NCBI GenBank assembly: GCA_904501925.1
Contig: CAJGCO010000019.1
Location: forward strand, 1-26,860
DNA length: 26,860 nt
Direction of reading: 5' to 3'
Origin: an uncultured Alphaproteobacteria bacterium
GTDB lineage: Bacteria > Pseudomonadota > Alphaproteobacteria > RF32 > CAG-239
Made by a program: the position numbers and the translations under genes. The notes under the pieces were generated by a model that saw nothing but the letters and a program-made list of their open reading frames with translations, was not told the DNA's origin and searched no databases. Shown piece by piece: positions 15,507 to 25,000 of the stretch. Within the stretch, counting starts at the first letter, position 1. Every line of letters begins with the position of its first letter.

Positions 15507-15693
15507 CGAATAAACCATTTTTATGTTTTGTGCAGTCGCCTTTGTGAAAATCCGACTGTTAAAGTAACCACATAATAAAAGACCGTCGCATTTGTGAAAA
15601 TCCGACCGTCTGGCTAGGCAAGCGTGCTTGGTTTATGTAATCGGCGACAGCTCTCTTTCTTTATTAAACCAAAGAAACGGAGCTGTCTTTTTT
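15507..15693 (+). ncRNA. Unidentified structured small RNA with twin GUGA-loop hairpins
   Basis: The segment between the promoter at 15472 and a strong terminator has no reading frame of note but is rich in pairing. Hairpin 1 (15533-15558) and hairpin 2 (15580-15611) share the core GTCGC-TTTGTGAAAATCCGAC, each with stem GTCG/CGAC, a C-C type internal mismatch, a short A-T stem and a GUGA tetraloop of the GNRA class. CAAG/CTTG (15619-15622, 15627-15630) can form a small third hairpin. ATAAACCA (15510-15517) is complementary to TGGTTTAT (15629-15636) and could close a multibranch domain. The RNA would be about 185 nt. It does not resemble SRP RNA, tmRNA or RNase P, and its tandem hairpins do not suit the single long rod of 6S RNA. 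No plus-strand gene follows, so it is probably a free RNA, not a leader. Confidence 0.7.
15646..15693 (+). terminator. Rho-independent terminator of the structured RNA
   Basis: GACAGCTC (15646-15653) pairs with GAGCTGTC (15680-15687). After a two-base mismatch on each side, TTTCTTT (15656-15662) pairs with AAAGAAA (15671-15677). The loop is ATTAAACC and six T follow. Confidence 0.93.
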
Positions 15694-15697
15694 ATCA

Positions 15698-15934
15698 TTA
15701 ATAAAACTCAAATATAATAAGCCTTGTTTCAGCTTCATCTTCATTCATTTGCCTACATTTTTCATAAATATCACTAACATAAATATCCGTTAAACATTCT
15801 CTCCCACTATACTCTCTACAACACCTTAGCCCATAGTAATAAAAATGGGATAAAACCTTGTGCTGGAAGCAAATTTCCGACTGCAGTGTACATAAAAGGC
15901 GTACATAAAGGAGGAAATTTGCAATCATAACCAT
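15698..15934 (-). pseudogene. Possible truncated gene end fused to the repeat
   Basis: A 78-codon frame starts inside repeat unit A and ends at 15698. Its first 29 codons are simply the repeat read in one frame. The last 45 or so codons (YGLRCCREYSGRECLTDIYV and onward to LIIFEFY) lie outside the repeat and have a protein-like, charged composition. They may be the 3' end of a gene cut by the arrival of the repeat, or chance. No ribosome site supports the repeat-derived start. I do not recognise the family. Confidence 0.25.
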
Positions 15935-16248
15935 AATTTAGCCCATCCCCCATTTAAAAGAATAAACTCAACTCCTTTGCCTCGGGTGGGCTAAAACCTT
16001 GTGCTGGAAGCAAATTTCCGACTGCAGTGTACATAAAAAGCGTACATAAAGGAGAAAATTTGCAATCATAACCATAATTTAGCACATCCCCCATTTAAAA
16101 CTAAAAGGAGTTGAATAAATTCAACTCCTTTGCCTCGGGTGGGATAAAGTGCTATGCTATGTGTAACGCCACGAACGACGTGTACAAAAAAGCGTACACA
16201 AGAGAGTGCCGATGCACATATGATAGTGCTTTTGCACATCCCCCCATC
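15826..16248. repeat. Mosaic array of palindromic repeat units
   Basis: Three tandem units fill this gene-free stretch: A (15847-15987), B (15988-16140) and the diverged C (16141-16248), which ends one base from the lysS stop. A and B differ by four substitutions and a 12-base indel. Each unit contains a nested hairpin: in A, GCAAATTTCC (15869-15878) with GGAAATTTGC (15913-15922), enclosing TGTAC/GTACA (15887-15891, 15901-15905). C keeps only the GTGTAC/GTACAC part (16180-16185, 16194-16199). Unit borders are themselves inverted repeats: 15826-15834 with 15845-15853, 15937-15948 with 15984-15995, and 16080-16090 with 16141-16154. Units B and A also carry CCTTTGCCTCGGGT just before the next unit. 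The organisation is like interspersed mosaic REP elements rather than CRISPR. Confidence 0.85.
16104..16131 (-). terminator. Hairpin in the repeat, probable lysS terminator
   Basis: AAAGGAGTTGAA (16104-16115) and TTCAACTCCTTT (16120-16131) form a perfect 12-base-pair stem with a four-base loop. On the minus strand it is followed by TTTTAG and TTTTAA, and lies about 120 bases after the lysS stop. Unit A has lost the left arm. Confidence 0.5.
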
Positions 16249-17724
16249 CTATTTTGCTCTAGTCTTAAGCGCTGGAAACAATATCACATCTCGCAAAGTT
16301 GCACTATTTGTAAGCAATTTTGCAAGCCTATCCATCCCCATACCCATACCGGTTGTTGGTACAAAGCCATAAGAAAGTGCATCAATAAAACTTTCATCTA
16401 ACATTTGAGCTTCATCATCACCAGCTTCACGCTCTTTAGCTTGCGCATTAAAACGCTCTAATTGCTCCAATGGATTTGATAACTCAGAATAAGCACATCC
16501 CAATTCCATACCCAAAATATAAACATCAAAGTGCTCTGTTAAACGAGGATTATCTCTGTGAGTTTTAGCTAATGGAGAAATATCCTTTGGCATATCAGAA
16601 ACAAGAATTGGTTGAATTAAAGTATGCTCAACTTTTTCATCAAATACTTCTTGTACAACTTTACCCCAGTTTGAACAATGCTCAGTATCAACGCCAATAG
16701 TTTTAGCAAGAGCACAAGCTTCTTCAACAGTTTCTGTTGTCAAGAAATCAACACCAGTTTCTTTCTTAATCAAATCTATCATAGAAACTTTTGGAATTGG
16801 GTTTGAGAAATCAATTTCATGACCAGCTATTTCAATTTTATCAGATCCAAATACTTTAGTTACAACAAAACGTAAAAGATTTGAAATTAAATTAGCCATA
16901 TCATTATAATCACCATATGCCATATAAGCCTCTAATGCAGAAAACTCTGGTACATGGTTTTTATCAATACCCTCATTACGGAAGTTTTTACCAATTTCAA
17001 ACACTCTATCAATACCCCCAACAATAAGCTTCTTCAAATAAAGCTCAGGCGCAATACGAAGATAAAAATCATTATCAAGAGCATTATAATGTGTAACAAA
17101 AGGTTTCGCATTAGCACCACCCAAAATTGGATGTAACGCAGGTGTTTCAACTTCTAAAAACTCATTTTGATTAAAGAACTCTCTAACAGCTGAAACAATT
17201 TTACAACGAGTAATCAAAACTTGTTTTGCTTCATCATTGATAATCATATCAACATAACGCTTACGATAACGTGTTTCAATATCTGTAAGTCCATGAAATT
17301 TTTCAGGCAATGGTTCAAGAGATTTAGCAATAATATCAAACTTTTCTACAGCAACAGATAACTCTCCACGTGGTGTACGTCTAATAAAACCAGTAACACC
17401 AACCACATCACCAATATCCAAACATTTTAATAATTTTAAATTATCTTCATCAAGATTACATTTATGGCAAAATAGTTGAATATTTCCTGTTTTATCCTTC
17501 ATATCAATAAACATACCATCATTTCTAACAGCCATAGCACGACCAGCAACTGTCACTCTATCTTCAGTATGTTCACCATTAGCCAAATCTTTATACTTTT
17601 CTTGTAATGGCTTAGCCCAACTATCTGGATAAAAACTATAAGGATATGGATTATATCCCATCTCTTCTAATTTTGCGAGCTTATTAAGACGGCTCTGTCT
17701 TTGTTCACTAACTTCTTCAACCAT
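16249..17724 (-). CDS. lysS: Lysyl-tRNA synthetase, class II
   Basis: This 491-residue enzyme charges tRNA-Lys with lysine. The N-terminal OB-fold domain (about 55-150: VTVAGRAMAVRNDGMFIDMKD) binds the anticodon. The class II catalytic core follows: motif 1 around FFNQNEFLEVETPALHPI, motif 2 as FRNEGIDKNHVPEFSALEAY, and motif 3 as GMGMGMDRLAKLL. Within motif 2 the usual HNPEF reads HVPEF. Length is normal, so this is a full synthetase and not the short EpmA form. Many Alphaproteobacteria use the unrelated class I enzyme, so the class II gene marks this lineage or a replacement. AGGTG precedes the ATG, and the 3' end abuts the mosaic repeat. Confidence 0.95.
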   Translation of the reverse strand: MVEEVSEQRQSRLNKLAKLEEMGYNPYPYSFYPDSWAKPLQEKYKDLANGEHTEDRVTVAGRAMAVRNDGMFIDMKDKTGNIQLFCHKCNLDEDNLKLLKCLDIGDVVGVTGFIRRTPRGELSVAVEKFDIIAKSLEPLPEKFHGLTDIETRYRKRYVDMIINDEAKQVLITRCKIVSAVREFFNQNEFLEVETPALHPILGGANAKPFVTHYNALDNDFYLRIAPELYLKKLIVGGIDRVFEIGKNFRNEGIDKNHVPEFSALEAYMAYGDYNDMANLISNLLRFVVTKVFGSDKIEIAGHEIDFSNPIPKVSMIDLIKKETGVDFLTTETVEEACALAKTIGVDTEHCSNWGKVVQEVFDEKVEHTLIQPILVSDMPKDISPLAKTHRDNPRLTEHFDVYILGMELGCAYSELSNPLEQLERFNAQAKEREAGDDEAQMLDESFIDALSYGFVPTTGMGMGMDRLAKLLTNSATLRDVILFPALKTRAK

Positions 17725-17759
17725 TTTTATACACCTATAATCAAGTTCAAACTACCTGC

Positions 17760-17787
17760 CTTATACCACACAATGTAAATATTGCAA
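17760..17787 (-). promoter_or_regulatory. Probable lysS promoter
   Basis: On the minus strand TTGCAA (17787-17782), a 16-base spacer, then TATAAG (17765-17760), about 36 bases before the lysS ATG. Confidence 0.5.
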
Positions 17788-17808
17788 GTATTTTTACACT
17801 TCACCACA

Positions 17809-17846
17809 CAAAAAAGGTCTACGATTAAACCTCGTAGACCTTTTCT
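17809..17846 (-). terminator. Rho-independent terminator of rpoBC
   Basis: AAAAGGTCTACGA (17812-17824) pairs with TCGTAGACCTTTT (17832-17844) around a seven-base loop, with a T-run on the minus-strand exit side. It lies about 27 bases after the rpoC stop. Confidence 0.9.
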
Positions 17847-17871
17847 TTTTCATTCAAGATAAAATCTTAAA

Positions 17872-20800
17872 TTATTCTTCTACAACTTCACTAGTAATAG
17901 CTTGTTGAGCTTCTTCTTGCTTCATCAATTCAATCTCACGATCGTTTTGAGCAGCAACTCTACGTAGAGAACGAAGAACACTACCAGTACCAGCAGGAAC
18001 AAGACGACCAACGATTACGTTTTCTTTCAAACCATGTAATCTGTCAACTTTACCTTCAACAGCAGCTTCTGTTAATACACGAGTTGTTTCTTGGAATGAT
18101 GCTGCAGAAATAAATGACTTAGTCTGTAAGCTTGCTTTAGTGATACCAAGAAGAACTGGACTAGCTTCAGCAGGTCTCAAACCTTCTTTTTCAGCTTTTT
18201 CGTTGATTAACTCAAACTCATCAGCATCTAATTGTTCACCAACTAACAATGTTGTATCACCAGGCATTGTAACTTCTACTTTGCGAAGCATTTGAGAAAC
18301 GATAACTTCAATATGTTTATCATTAATCTTCACACCTTGCATACGGTAAACGTCTTGAACTTCTTTCACTAAGTATTCAGCCAATTTTTCAACACCGAGA
18401 ACGCGTAAGATATCGTGAGGAGCTGGAGTACCTTCTACCAACATATCACCTTTCTTAACTTCGTCACCGTCTTGAACAACTAGACGTCTTCCCTTAGGAA
18501 TTAGATATTCATATTCTTTACCATCATCAGTTACAACCATAACACGTTGTTTAGCTTTATAGTCTTTACCAAATTCCACTCTACCATCAACATCAGAGAT
18601 AATAGCAGGATCCTTTGGTTTACGAGCTTCAAACAATTCAGCAACGCGTGGCAAACCACCGGTAATATCTTTAGATTTCAAGCTTTCTTTTGGAAGTTTA
18701 GCAATAATATCACCAGCTTTGATTTCTGCACCATTATCAACAGCTAATACAGCATCAACTGGTAAATAATAACGAACTTCTTTACCGTTAGCAAAAGTAA
18801 TAGGTTTACCCTTCTTATCTTTTAATACGATAGATGGGCGTAAGTTTGCATTAGCGCTAGAACCACCTCTCCAGTCTGTAACAGTCTTAGAAATGATACC
18901 AGTTGTTTCATCTTGAATTTCTTTCATAGAAATACCAGAAATCAAGTCAACCAACTCGATATAACCACCTTTTTCTGTAATAACTGGGGTTGTAAATGGA
19001 TCCCATTCAGCAACTTTTTGACCTTTTTTAACTTCTGATCCAGGTTTAACCAAAATCTTAGCACCATATGGAACACGATGACGAGATTTTTCACGACCAT
19101 TCGCATCTGTAACCATAATAACACTATTACGAGAAAGAATAATTGTTGTTCCGTCTTCAGCTTCAACCACTTTACCATCATCTAATTTCAAAATACCATC
19201 ATATGGAACTTCAACATTAGATTGCTCAGCAGATGCAGACGCAGCACCACCGATGTGGAAGGTTCTCATGGTCAACTGAGTACCAGGCTCACCAATTGAT
19301 TGAGCAGCAATCACACCAACAGCTTCACCAACGTTCACAGGTGTACCACGAGCCAAGTCACGACCATAACAAGCAGCACATACGCCATGTTCAGATTGAC
19401 AAGTCAATACAGAACGGATCATTACTTGTTCAACACCAGCTTTTTGAATTTTTTCAACGTCGCTTTCATCCATTAATCTACCTTTAGAAACAATAACTTC
19501 ACCGGTTTCTGGATTTAATACATCTTCTTGAGCTGTACGACCTAAAATTCTTTCGCCAATAGAAACGATTACATTACCACCATCAACGATTGGACGAACT
19601 ACAATACCACGTTCTGTACCACAGTTTGTTTCTGTAATAACAACATCTTGAGCAACGTCAACCAAACGACGGGTTAAGTAACCAGAGTTAGCAGTTTTCA
19701 ACGCAGTATCTGACAAACCTTTACGAGCACCGTGGGTAGAACTAAAGTATTCAGCCACAGTCAAACCTTCTTTAAAGTTTGAAATAATAGGTTGTTCAAT
19801 AATAGCGCCATTAGGTTTAGCCATCAAACCACGCATACCAGCAAGCTGTCTCATTTGGTCTTTAGAACCACGGGCACCACTATCAGCCATCATAAACACT
19901 GAGTTCATATAACCTTTTTCAATTTTTGAAATACCCTTCATCATTTCTTCTGTTAACTTGTAGTTACAAGCAGCCCAGATATCGATAACTTTATTGTATT
20001 TCTCACCTGATGTAATCAAACCATTTTGATATTGTTGTTCAAACTCTTTAACTTGTTTAGATGTTTCTGCAATCAATTCTTTCTTAGCATCAGGAACAAT
20101 CAAGTCATCTTTACCAAATGAAATACCTGCTTTACAAGCATTTTCAAAACCAAGAGCCATGATTTTATCAACCATGATACAAGTTTCTTTTTGACCACAA
20201 TAACGATAAACAGTATCAATAATTTCACCAATTTCTTTCTTTCTTAAAAGTCTATTTACAAGACTAATAGAAATTTTTTCATGATCAGGTAAAATATCAG
20301 AAATAATGATACGACCAGGAGTTGTATCTAACAATCCATAAACTTTTTCACCTTTATCGTTTACGTAGTGCATACGACATTTAATCTTAGCATGTAAATC
20401 AACAGCTTTTGCATTAAGAGCAAGCATAACTTCATTTACATCAGAATATACACTACCCTCACCGATTACATCTTGAGCTTCATATGAAAGGTAATAAATA
20501 CCTAACACCATATCTTGAGATGGAACGATAATTGGTTTACCAGACGCAGGAGCCAAAATGTTGTTTGTAGACATCATCAATACACGTGCTTCCAATTGAG
20601 CTTCAATAGAAAGTGGTACGTGAACAGCCATGTGGTCACCGTCGAAGTCCGCGTTGAACGCTGTACATACTAATGGGTGTAAGTGAATAGCTTTACCTTC
20701 AACCAATACAGGTTCAAATGCTTGAATACCAAGTCTGTGAAGTGTTGGAGCACGGTTTAACAACACTGGATGCTCACGAATAACTTCTTCTAAGATATCC

Positions 20801-22029
20801 CAAACTTCAACACGTTCTTTTTCAACCATTCTCTTAGCTGCTTTAATTGTTGTAGCCAAACCATAAAGCTCTAATTTAGCATAAACGAAAGGTTTGAAAA
20901 GTTCCAAAGCCATTTTCTTAGGCAAACCACATTGGTGTAATTTAAGTTGTGGACCAACTGTAATAACTGAACGACCAGAGTAGTCAACACGTTTACCTAA
21001 CAAGTTTTGACGGAAACGACCTTGTTTACCTTTTAACATATCAGATAATGATTTCAATGGACGTTTATTTGTTCCAGTAATAGCTCTTGCTCTACGACCA
21101 TTATCAAACAATGCATCAACAGATTCTTGTAACATTCTCTTTTCATTACGGATAATGATATCTGGAGCATGTAATTCAATTAATCTCTTCAAACGATTGT
21201 TACGGTTAATTACACGACGATATAAATCATTCAAATCAGATGTTGCAAAACGACCACCATCCAATGGAACCAATGGACGTAATTCAGGTGGAATAACTGG
21301 TAATACATCTAATACCATCCACTCTGGTTTTGTATTTGAATCAATAAATGATTCAATAATTTTTAATCTTTTTACAACTTTCTTTCTTTTAGCTTCAGAT
21401 GCAGATGAAGTTAATTCTTCACGTAAAGCTTTCTTTTCGCCTTCCAAATCAATGTTAGCTAAAATTTCTTTAATAGCTTCAGCACCAATACCAGCTTTAA
21501 ATGTATCTTCTCCAAATTCATCTAATTTATCTTGATATTCATCTTCAGTTAAAAGTTGATATTGTTTCAAATCAGTCAAACCTGGTTCAATAACAATATA
21601 GCTTTCAAAATAAAGCACACGTTCCAACTGTTTCATTGGAATATCTGTAATCATAGAAATTCTGCTTGGTAAAGATTTCAAGAACCAAATATGTGCAACA
21701 GGTGCTGCTAATTCAATGTGGCCCATACGTTCACGACGTACTTTGGAAAGTGTAACTTCCACACCACACTTTTCGCAGACAATACCACGATATTTCATTC
21801 TTTTATATTTACCACACAAGCATTCATAATCCTTCACAGGACCGAAAATTCTTGCACAGAACAAACCATCTCTCTCAGGCTTAAATGTACGATAGTTAAT
21901 GGTTTCAGGTTTCTTTACTTCACCATATGACCAAGAACGGATCTGCTCAGGAGATGCGATAGAGATTTTAATTTCATCAAAAGACTCAGATACAGCCTGT
22001 TGACCAAAAAAATTCATAATATCATTCAT
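17872..22029 (-). CDS. rpoC: RNA polymerase subunit beta'
   Basis: This 1385-residue catalytic subunit of RNA polymerase has all main landmarks. The N-terminal zinc site uses Cys70, Cys72, Cys85 and Cys88, the same numbers as in E. coli. The clamp and lid region includes GRFRQNLLGKRVDYSGRSVI. The active-site NADFDGD lies at about 459-465 and holds the Mg2+-binding aspartates. The bridge-helix and trigger-loop region follows (GARKGLSDTALKTANSGYLT, then GTQLTMRTFHIGG). The second zinc site is formed by NCGTERG and TCQSEHGVCAACYGRD. AAAGGAG precedes the ATG. It lies 20 bases behind rpoB, with which it is co-transcribed. Confidence 0.98.
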   Translation of the reverse strand: MNDIMNFFGQQAVSESFDEIKISIASPEQIRSWSYGEVKKPETINYRTFKPERDGLFCARIFGPVKDYECLCGKYKRMKYRGIVCEKCGVEVTLSKVRRERMGHIELAAPVAHIWFLKSLPSRISMITDIPMKQLERVLYFESYIVIEPGLTDLKQYQLLTEDEYQDKLDEFGEDTFKAGIGAEAIKEILANIDLEGEKKALREELTSSASEAKRKKVVKRLKIIESFIDSNTKPEWMVLDVLPVIPPELRPLVPLDGGRFATSDLNDLYRRVINRNNRLKRLIELHAPDIIIRNEKRMLQESVDALFDNGRRARAITGTNKRPLKSLSDMLKGKQGRFRQNLLGKRVDYSGRSVITVGPQLKLHQCGLPKKMALELFKPFVYAKLELYGLATTIKAAKRMVEKERVEVWDILEEVIREHPVLLNRAPTLHRLGIQAFEPVLVEGKAIHLHPLVCTAFNADFDGDHMAVHVPLSIEAQLEARVLMMSTNNILAPASGKPIIVPSQDMVLGIYYLSYEAQDVIGEGSVYSDVNEVMLALNAKAVDLHAKIKCRMHYVNDKGEKVYGLLDTTPGRIIISDILPDHEKISISLVNRLLRKKEIGEIIDTVYRYCGQKETCIMVDKIMALGFENACKAGISFGKDDLIVPDAKKELIAETSKQVKEFEQQYQNGLITSGEKYNKVIDIWAACNYKLTEEMMKGISKIEKGYMNSVFMMADSGARGSKDQMRQLAGMRGLMAKPNGAIIEQPIISNFKEGLTVAEYFSSTHGARKGLSDTALKTANSGYLTRRLVDVAQDVVITETNCGTERGIVVRPIVDGGNVIVSIGERILGRTAQEDVLNPETGEVIVSKGRLMDESDVEKIQKAGVEQVMIRSVLTCQSEHGVCAACYGRDLARGTPVNVGEAVGVIAAQSIGEPGTQLTMRTFHIGGAASASAEQSNVEVPYDGILKLDDGKVVEAEDGTTIILSRNSVIMVTDANGREKSRHRVPYGAKILVKPGSEVKKGQKVAEWDPFTTPVITEKGGYIELVDLISGISMKEIQDETTGIISKTVTDWRGGSSANANLRPSIVLKDKKGKPITFANGKEVRYYLPVDAVLAVDNGAEIKAGDIIAKLPKESLKSKDITGGLPRVAELFEARKPKDPAIISDVDGRVEFGKDYKAKQRVMVVTDDGKEYEYLIPKGRRLVVQDGDEVKKGDMLVEGTPAPHDILRVLGVEKLAEYLVKEVQDVYRMQGVKINDKHIEVIVSQMLRKVEVTMPGDTTLLVGEQLDADEFELINEKAEKEGLRPAEASPVLLGITKASLQTKSFISAASFQETTRVLTEAAVEGKVDRLHGLKENVIVGRLVPAGTGSVLRSLRRVAAQNDREIELMKQEEAQQAITSEVVEE

Positions 22030-22049
22030 TACTTTAAACTCCTTTACTC

Positions 22050-25000
22050 TTAGGCTTCATCAACGTTGAGCATTTCAACATTCAAGCATAGCGATTTAAT
22101 TTCTTTAACTAACACGTTAAATGACTCAGGTACACCAGAATCAAAACTATCTTCGCCACGAATAATAGACTCATAAACTTTAGTTCTACCGTTCACATCA
22201 TCGGATTTAACTGTAAGCATTTCTTGTAATGTGTACGCAGCACCATAAGCTTGTAAAGCCCAAACTTCCATCTCACCAAAACGTTGACCACCAAATTGAG
22301 CCTTACCACCAAGAGGTTGTTGAGTAACAAGTGAGTAAGGACCAACAGAACGAGCGTGCATTTTTTCATCAACGATGTGGTGAAGTTTAATCATATAAAT
22401 GATACCAACTGTAACTTTTCTATCAAATTTTTCACCTGTACGACCATCATACAAATCAATTTGACCAGAAGTTGGAAGACCTGCCATATCTAACATACGA
22501 TTGATATCATCACCATTCGCACCATCAAATACAGGGGTAGCCATTGGAATACCATTTTTAAGATTTGAAACCATTTCAAGTTTTTCTGGCTCGCTAAGAG
22601 TTTCAATTTCTTTCTTGTATTGTTTTTCACCATAGATATCTTTTAATTTTTGATTTAATTCATCTATAGTCTTTTCACCACGTTTGTATTGTTCACAAAG
22701 TTCATTAATTTGTTTACCTAATTCTTTTGCAGCCCAACCAAGGTGTGTTTCCAAAATTTGTCCCACGTTCATACGTGAAGGCACACCAAGTGGGTTAAGA
22801 ACGATATCAACAGGTGTACCATCTTCCATATATGGCATATCTTCTAATGGCAATACGCGAGAAACAGTACCTTTGTTACCGTGACGACCTGCCATCTTAT
22901 CACCTGTTTGCATTTTACGTTTTGTAGCAATGTAAACTTTTACTTGTTTCAATACACCTGGAAGTAAATCATCACCACGTTGAACTTCATCAACTTTTTG
23001 TTCAAAGTGTTTTTGAACTCTATCTAAACGATCATTAAATGCACTTGTAAAGCCTTCAATTTTTTCCATCAATTCTTCGTCTTTAATAACGATTTTACTT
23101 AATTGATATTCTGGAATATTTTTCAAAACTTCTTCAGTTAAAACAAGTTTCTTAGCAATACCTTTAGGTGCATCAACAACTGTTTGACCTAATAACATTT
23201 CTTTCAAGCGTTGATTATAACTCTTACGAACAATGCTCATTTCATCATCACGGTCTTTCGCTAATTTTGAAATTTCAGCTTGTTCAATAGCAAGAGCACG
23301 TTCATCTTTTTCAACACCTCTACGGTTGAACACTTGAACGTCAACAACAACACCTTCAATACCTGGTTGTGCACGAAGTGAAGTATCACGAACATCACTA
23401 GCTTTTTCACCAAAGATTGCACGTAATAATTTTTCTTCAGGTGTTACAACGCTCTCACCTTTTGGAGTAACTTTACCAACCAAAATATCACCAGCTTTAA
23501 CTTCAGCACCGATATAAATGATACCTGATTCATCTAGGTTTCTAAGAGCATCTTCACCTACGTTTGGAATATCACGAGTAATTTCTTCTTGACCCAATTT
23601 TGTATCACGAGCCATTACTTCAAATTTTTCAATATGAAGAGATGTTAAAACATCATCACGAGAAATTCTTTCAGAAAGTAAGATAGCATCCTCGTAGTTC
23701 AAACCATTCCATGGCATAAATGCAACAAGAACGTTTTTACCTAAAGCTAACTCACCCATATCTGTACAAGGACCATCAGCAATAATATCGCCAGCTTTAA
23801 TAACATCACCAACTTTAACTAATGGAACTTGGTTAATACAAGTATTAGCATTAGAACGACGGAATTTAGACAATCTATAAATTTCCACACCCATATCAGC
23901 TACATTCTCTTTCTTTTGAGAACGAATAACGATACGGTTAGCGTCAACTGCCAAAACTTCACCATCATATTTTGCAACCAATGTTGCACCACTATCTTTT
24001 GCAACACTTGCTTCAATACCAGTACCAACTAATGGAGCTTCAGAACGAAGCAATGGCACACCTTGACGTTGCATGTTTGATCCCATCAATGCACGGTTCG
24101 CGTCATCGTTTTCTAAGAATGGAATTAACGCAGCAGCAACAGATACTAATTGTTTTGGAGAAACGTCGATAAAGTTAATTTCTTCAGGTCTTGCAAAAAT
24201 AACATCACCTGCTTTACGACAAGTAATCATATCATTTACAAAGTGACCATCTTCTGTAACTTCAGCATTTGCTTCAGCCATTACATATTTTGTTTCTTCA
24301 TCAGCTGATAGGTATACAACATCTTGAGTTACAACACCATCAACAACTTTACGATATGGACATTCAATGAAGCCATATTTGTTGATACGTGCATAAGAAG
24401 ATAAAGCGTTAATCAAACCAATGTTTGGACCTTCAGGAGTTTCAATTGGACAAATACGACCATAGTGTGTTGGGTGTACGTCACGAACTTCAAAACCTGC
24501 ACGATCACGACTCAAACCACCAGGACCTAATGCTGATAAACGACGTTTGTGTGTAATTTCACTCAATGGGTTATTTTGATCCATAAATTGAGACAATTGA
24601 GAAGAACTAAAGAACTCACGAATAACAGCTGCAATTGGTTTTGCATTTACTAAATCTTGAGGTTTAACATTATTTAATACCTCTGAGCTCATTTTTTCTT
24701 TAATAGCTCTTTCCATTCTATGTAAACCCATACGATATTGGTTTTCCATCAATTCACCAACAGAACGAACACGACGGTTACCTAAGTGGTCAATATCATC
24801 AACAACACCTTTACCATCTCTCAATTCAACCATATGTTTTACAACACGCAAAATATCATCTTTGCGAAGAGTATGTAATGTATCTGGAGCCTCATTAAAT
24901 GGAATATCTAAAGCAGAATTCATCTTTACACGACCTACAGATGATAAGTCATATCTTTCTTCATCAAAGAATAAACCTTTAAAGATTGCTTCACTTGCTT

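Noticed and set aside
15507..15693. 6S, SRP or tmRNA gene
   Set aside because: The two tandem hairpins, lack of one long rod with a central bubble, lack of the SRP domain IV GGAA/GCAG loops, and lack of an Ala-tRNA-like end do not fit these classes by eye.
15507..15693. Riboswitch or leader of a downstream gene
   Set aside because: The terminator is followed by no plus-strand gene; the next clear genes are on the minus strand.
15826..16248. CRISPR array
   Set aside because: The repeats are about 110-150 bases long, contiguous and internally palindromic, with no short repeats separated by unique spacers and no cas genes nearby.
16111..16401. Plus-strand reading frames over the repeat and the lysS 3' end
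   Set aside because: They run across the repeat into the antisense of lysS and have no ribosome site or recognisable domain.
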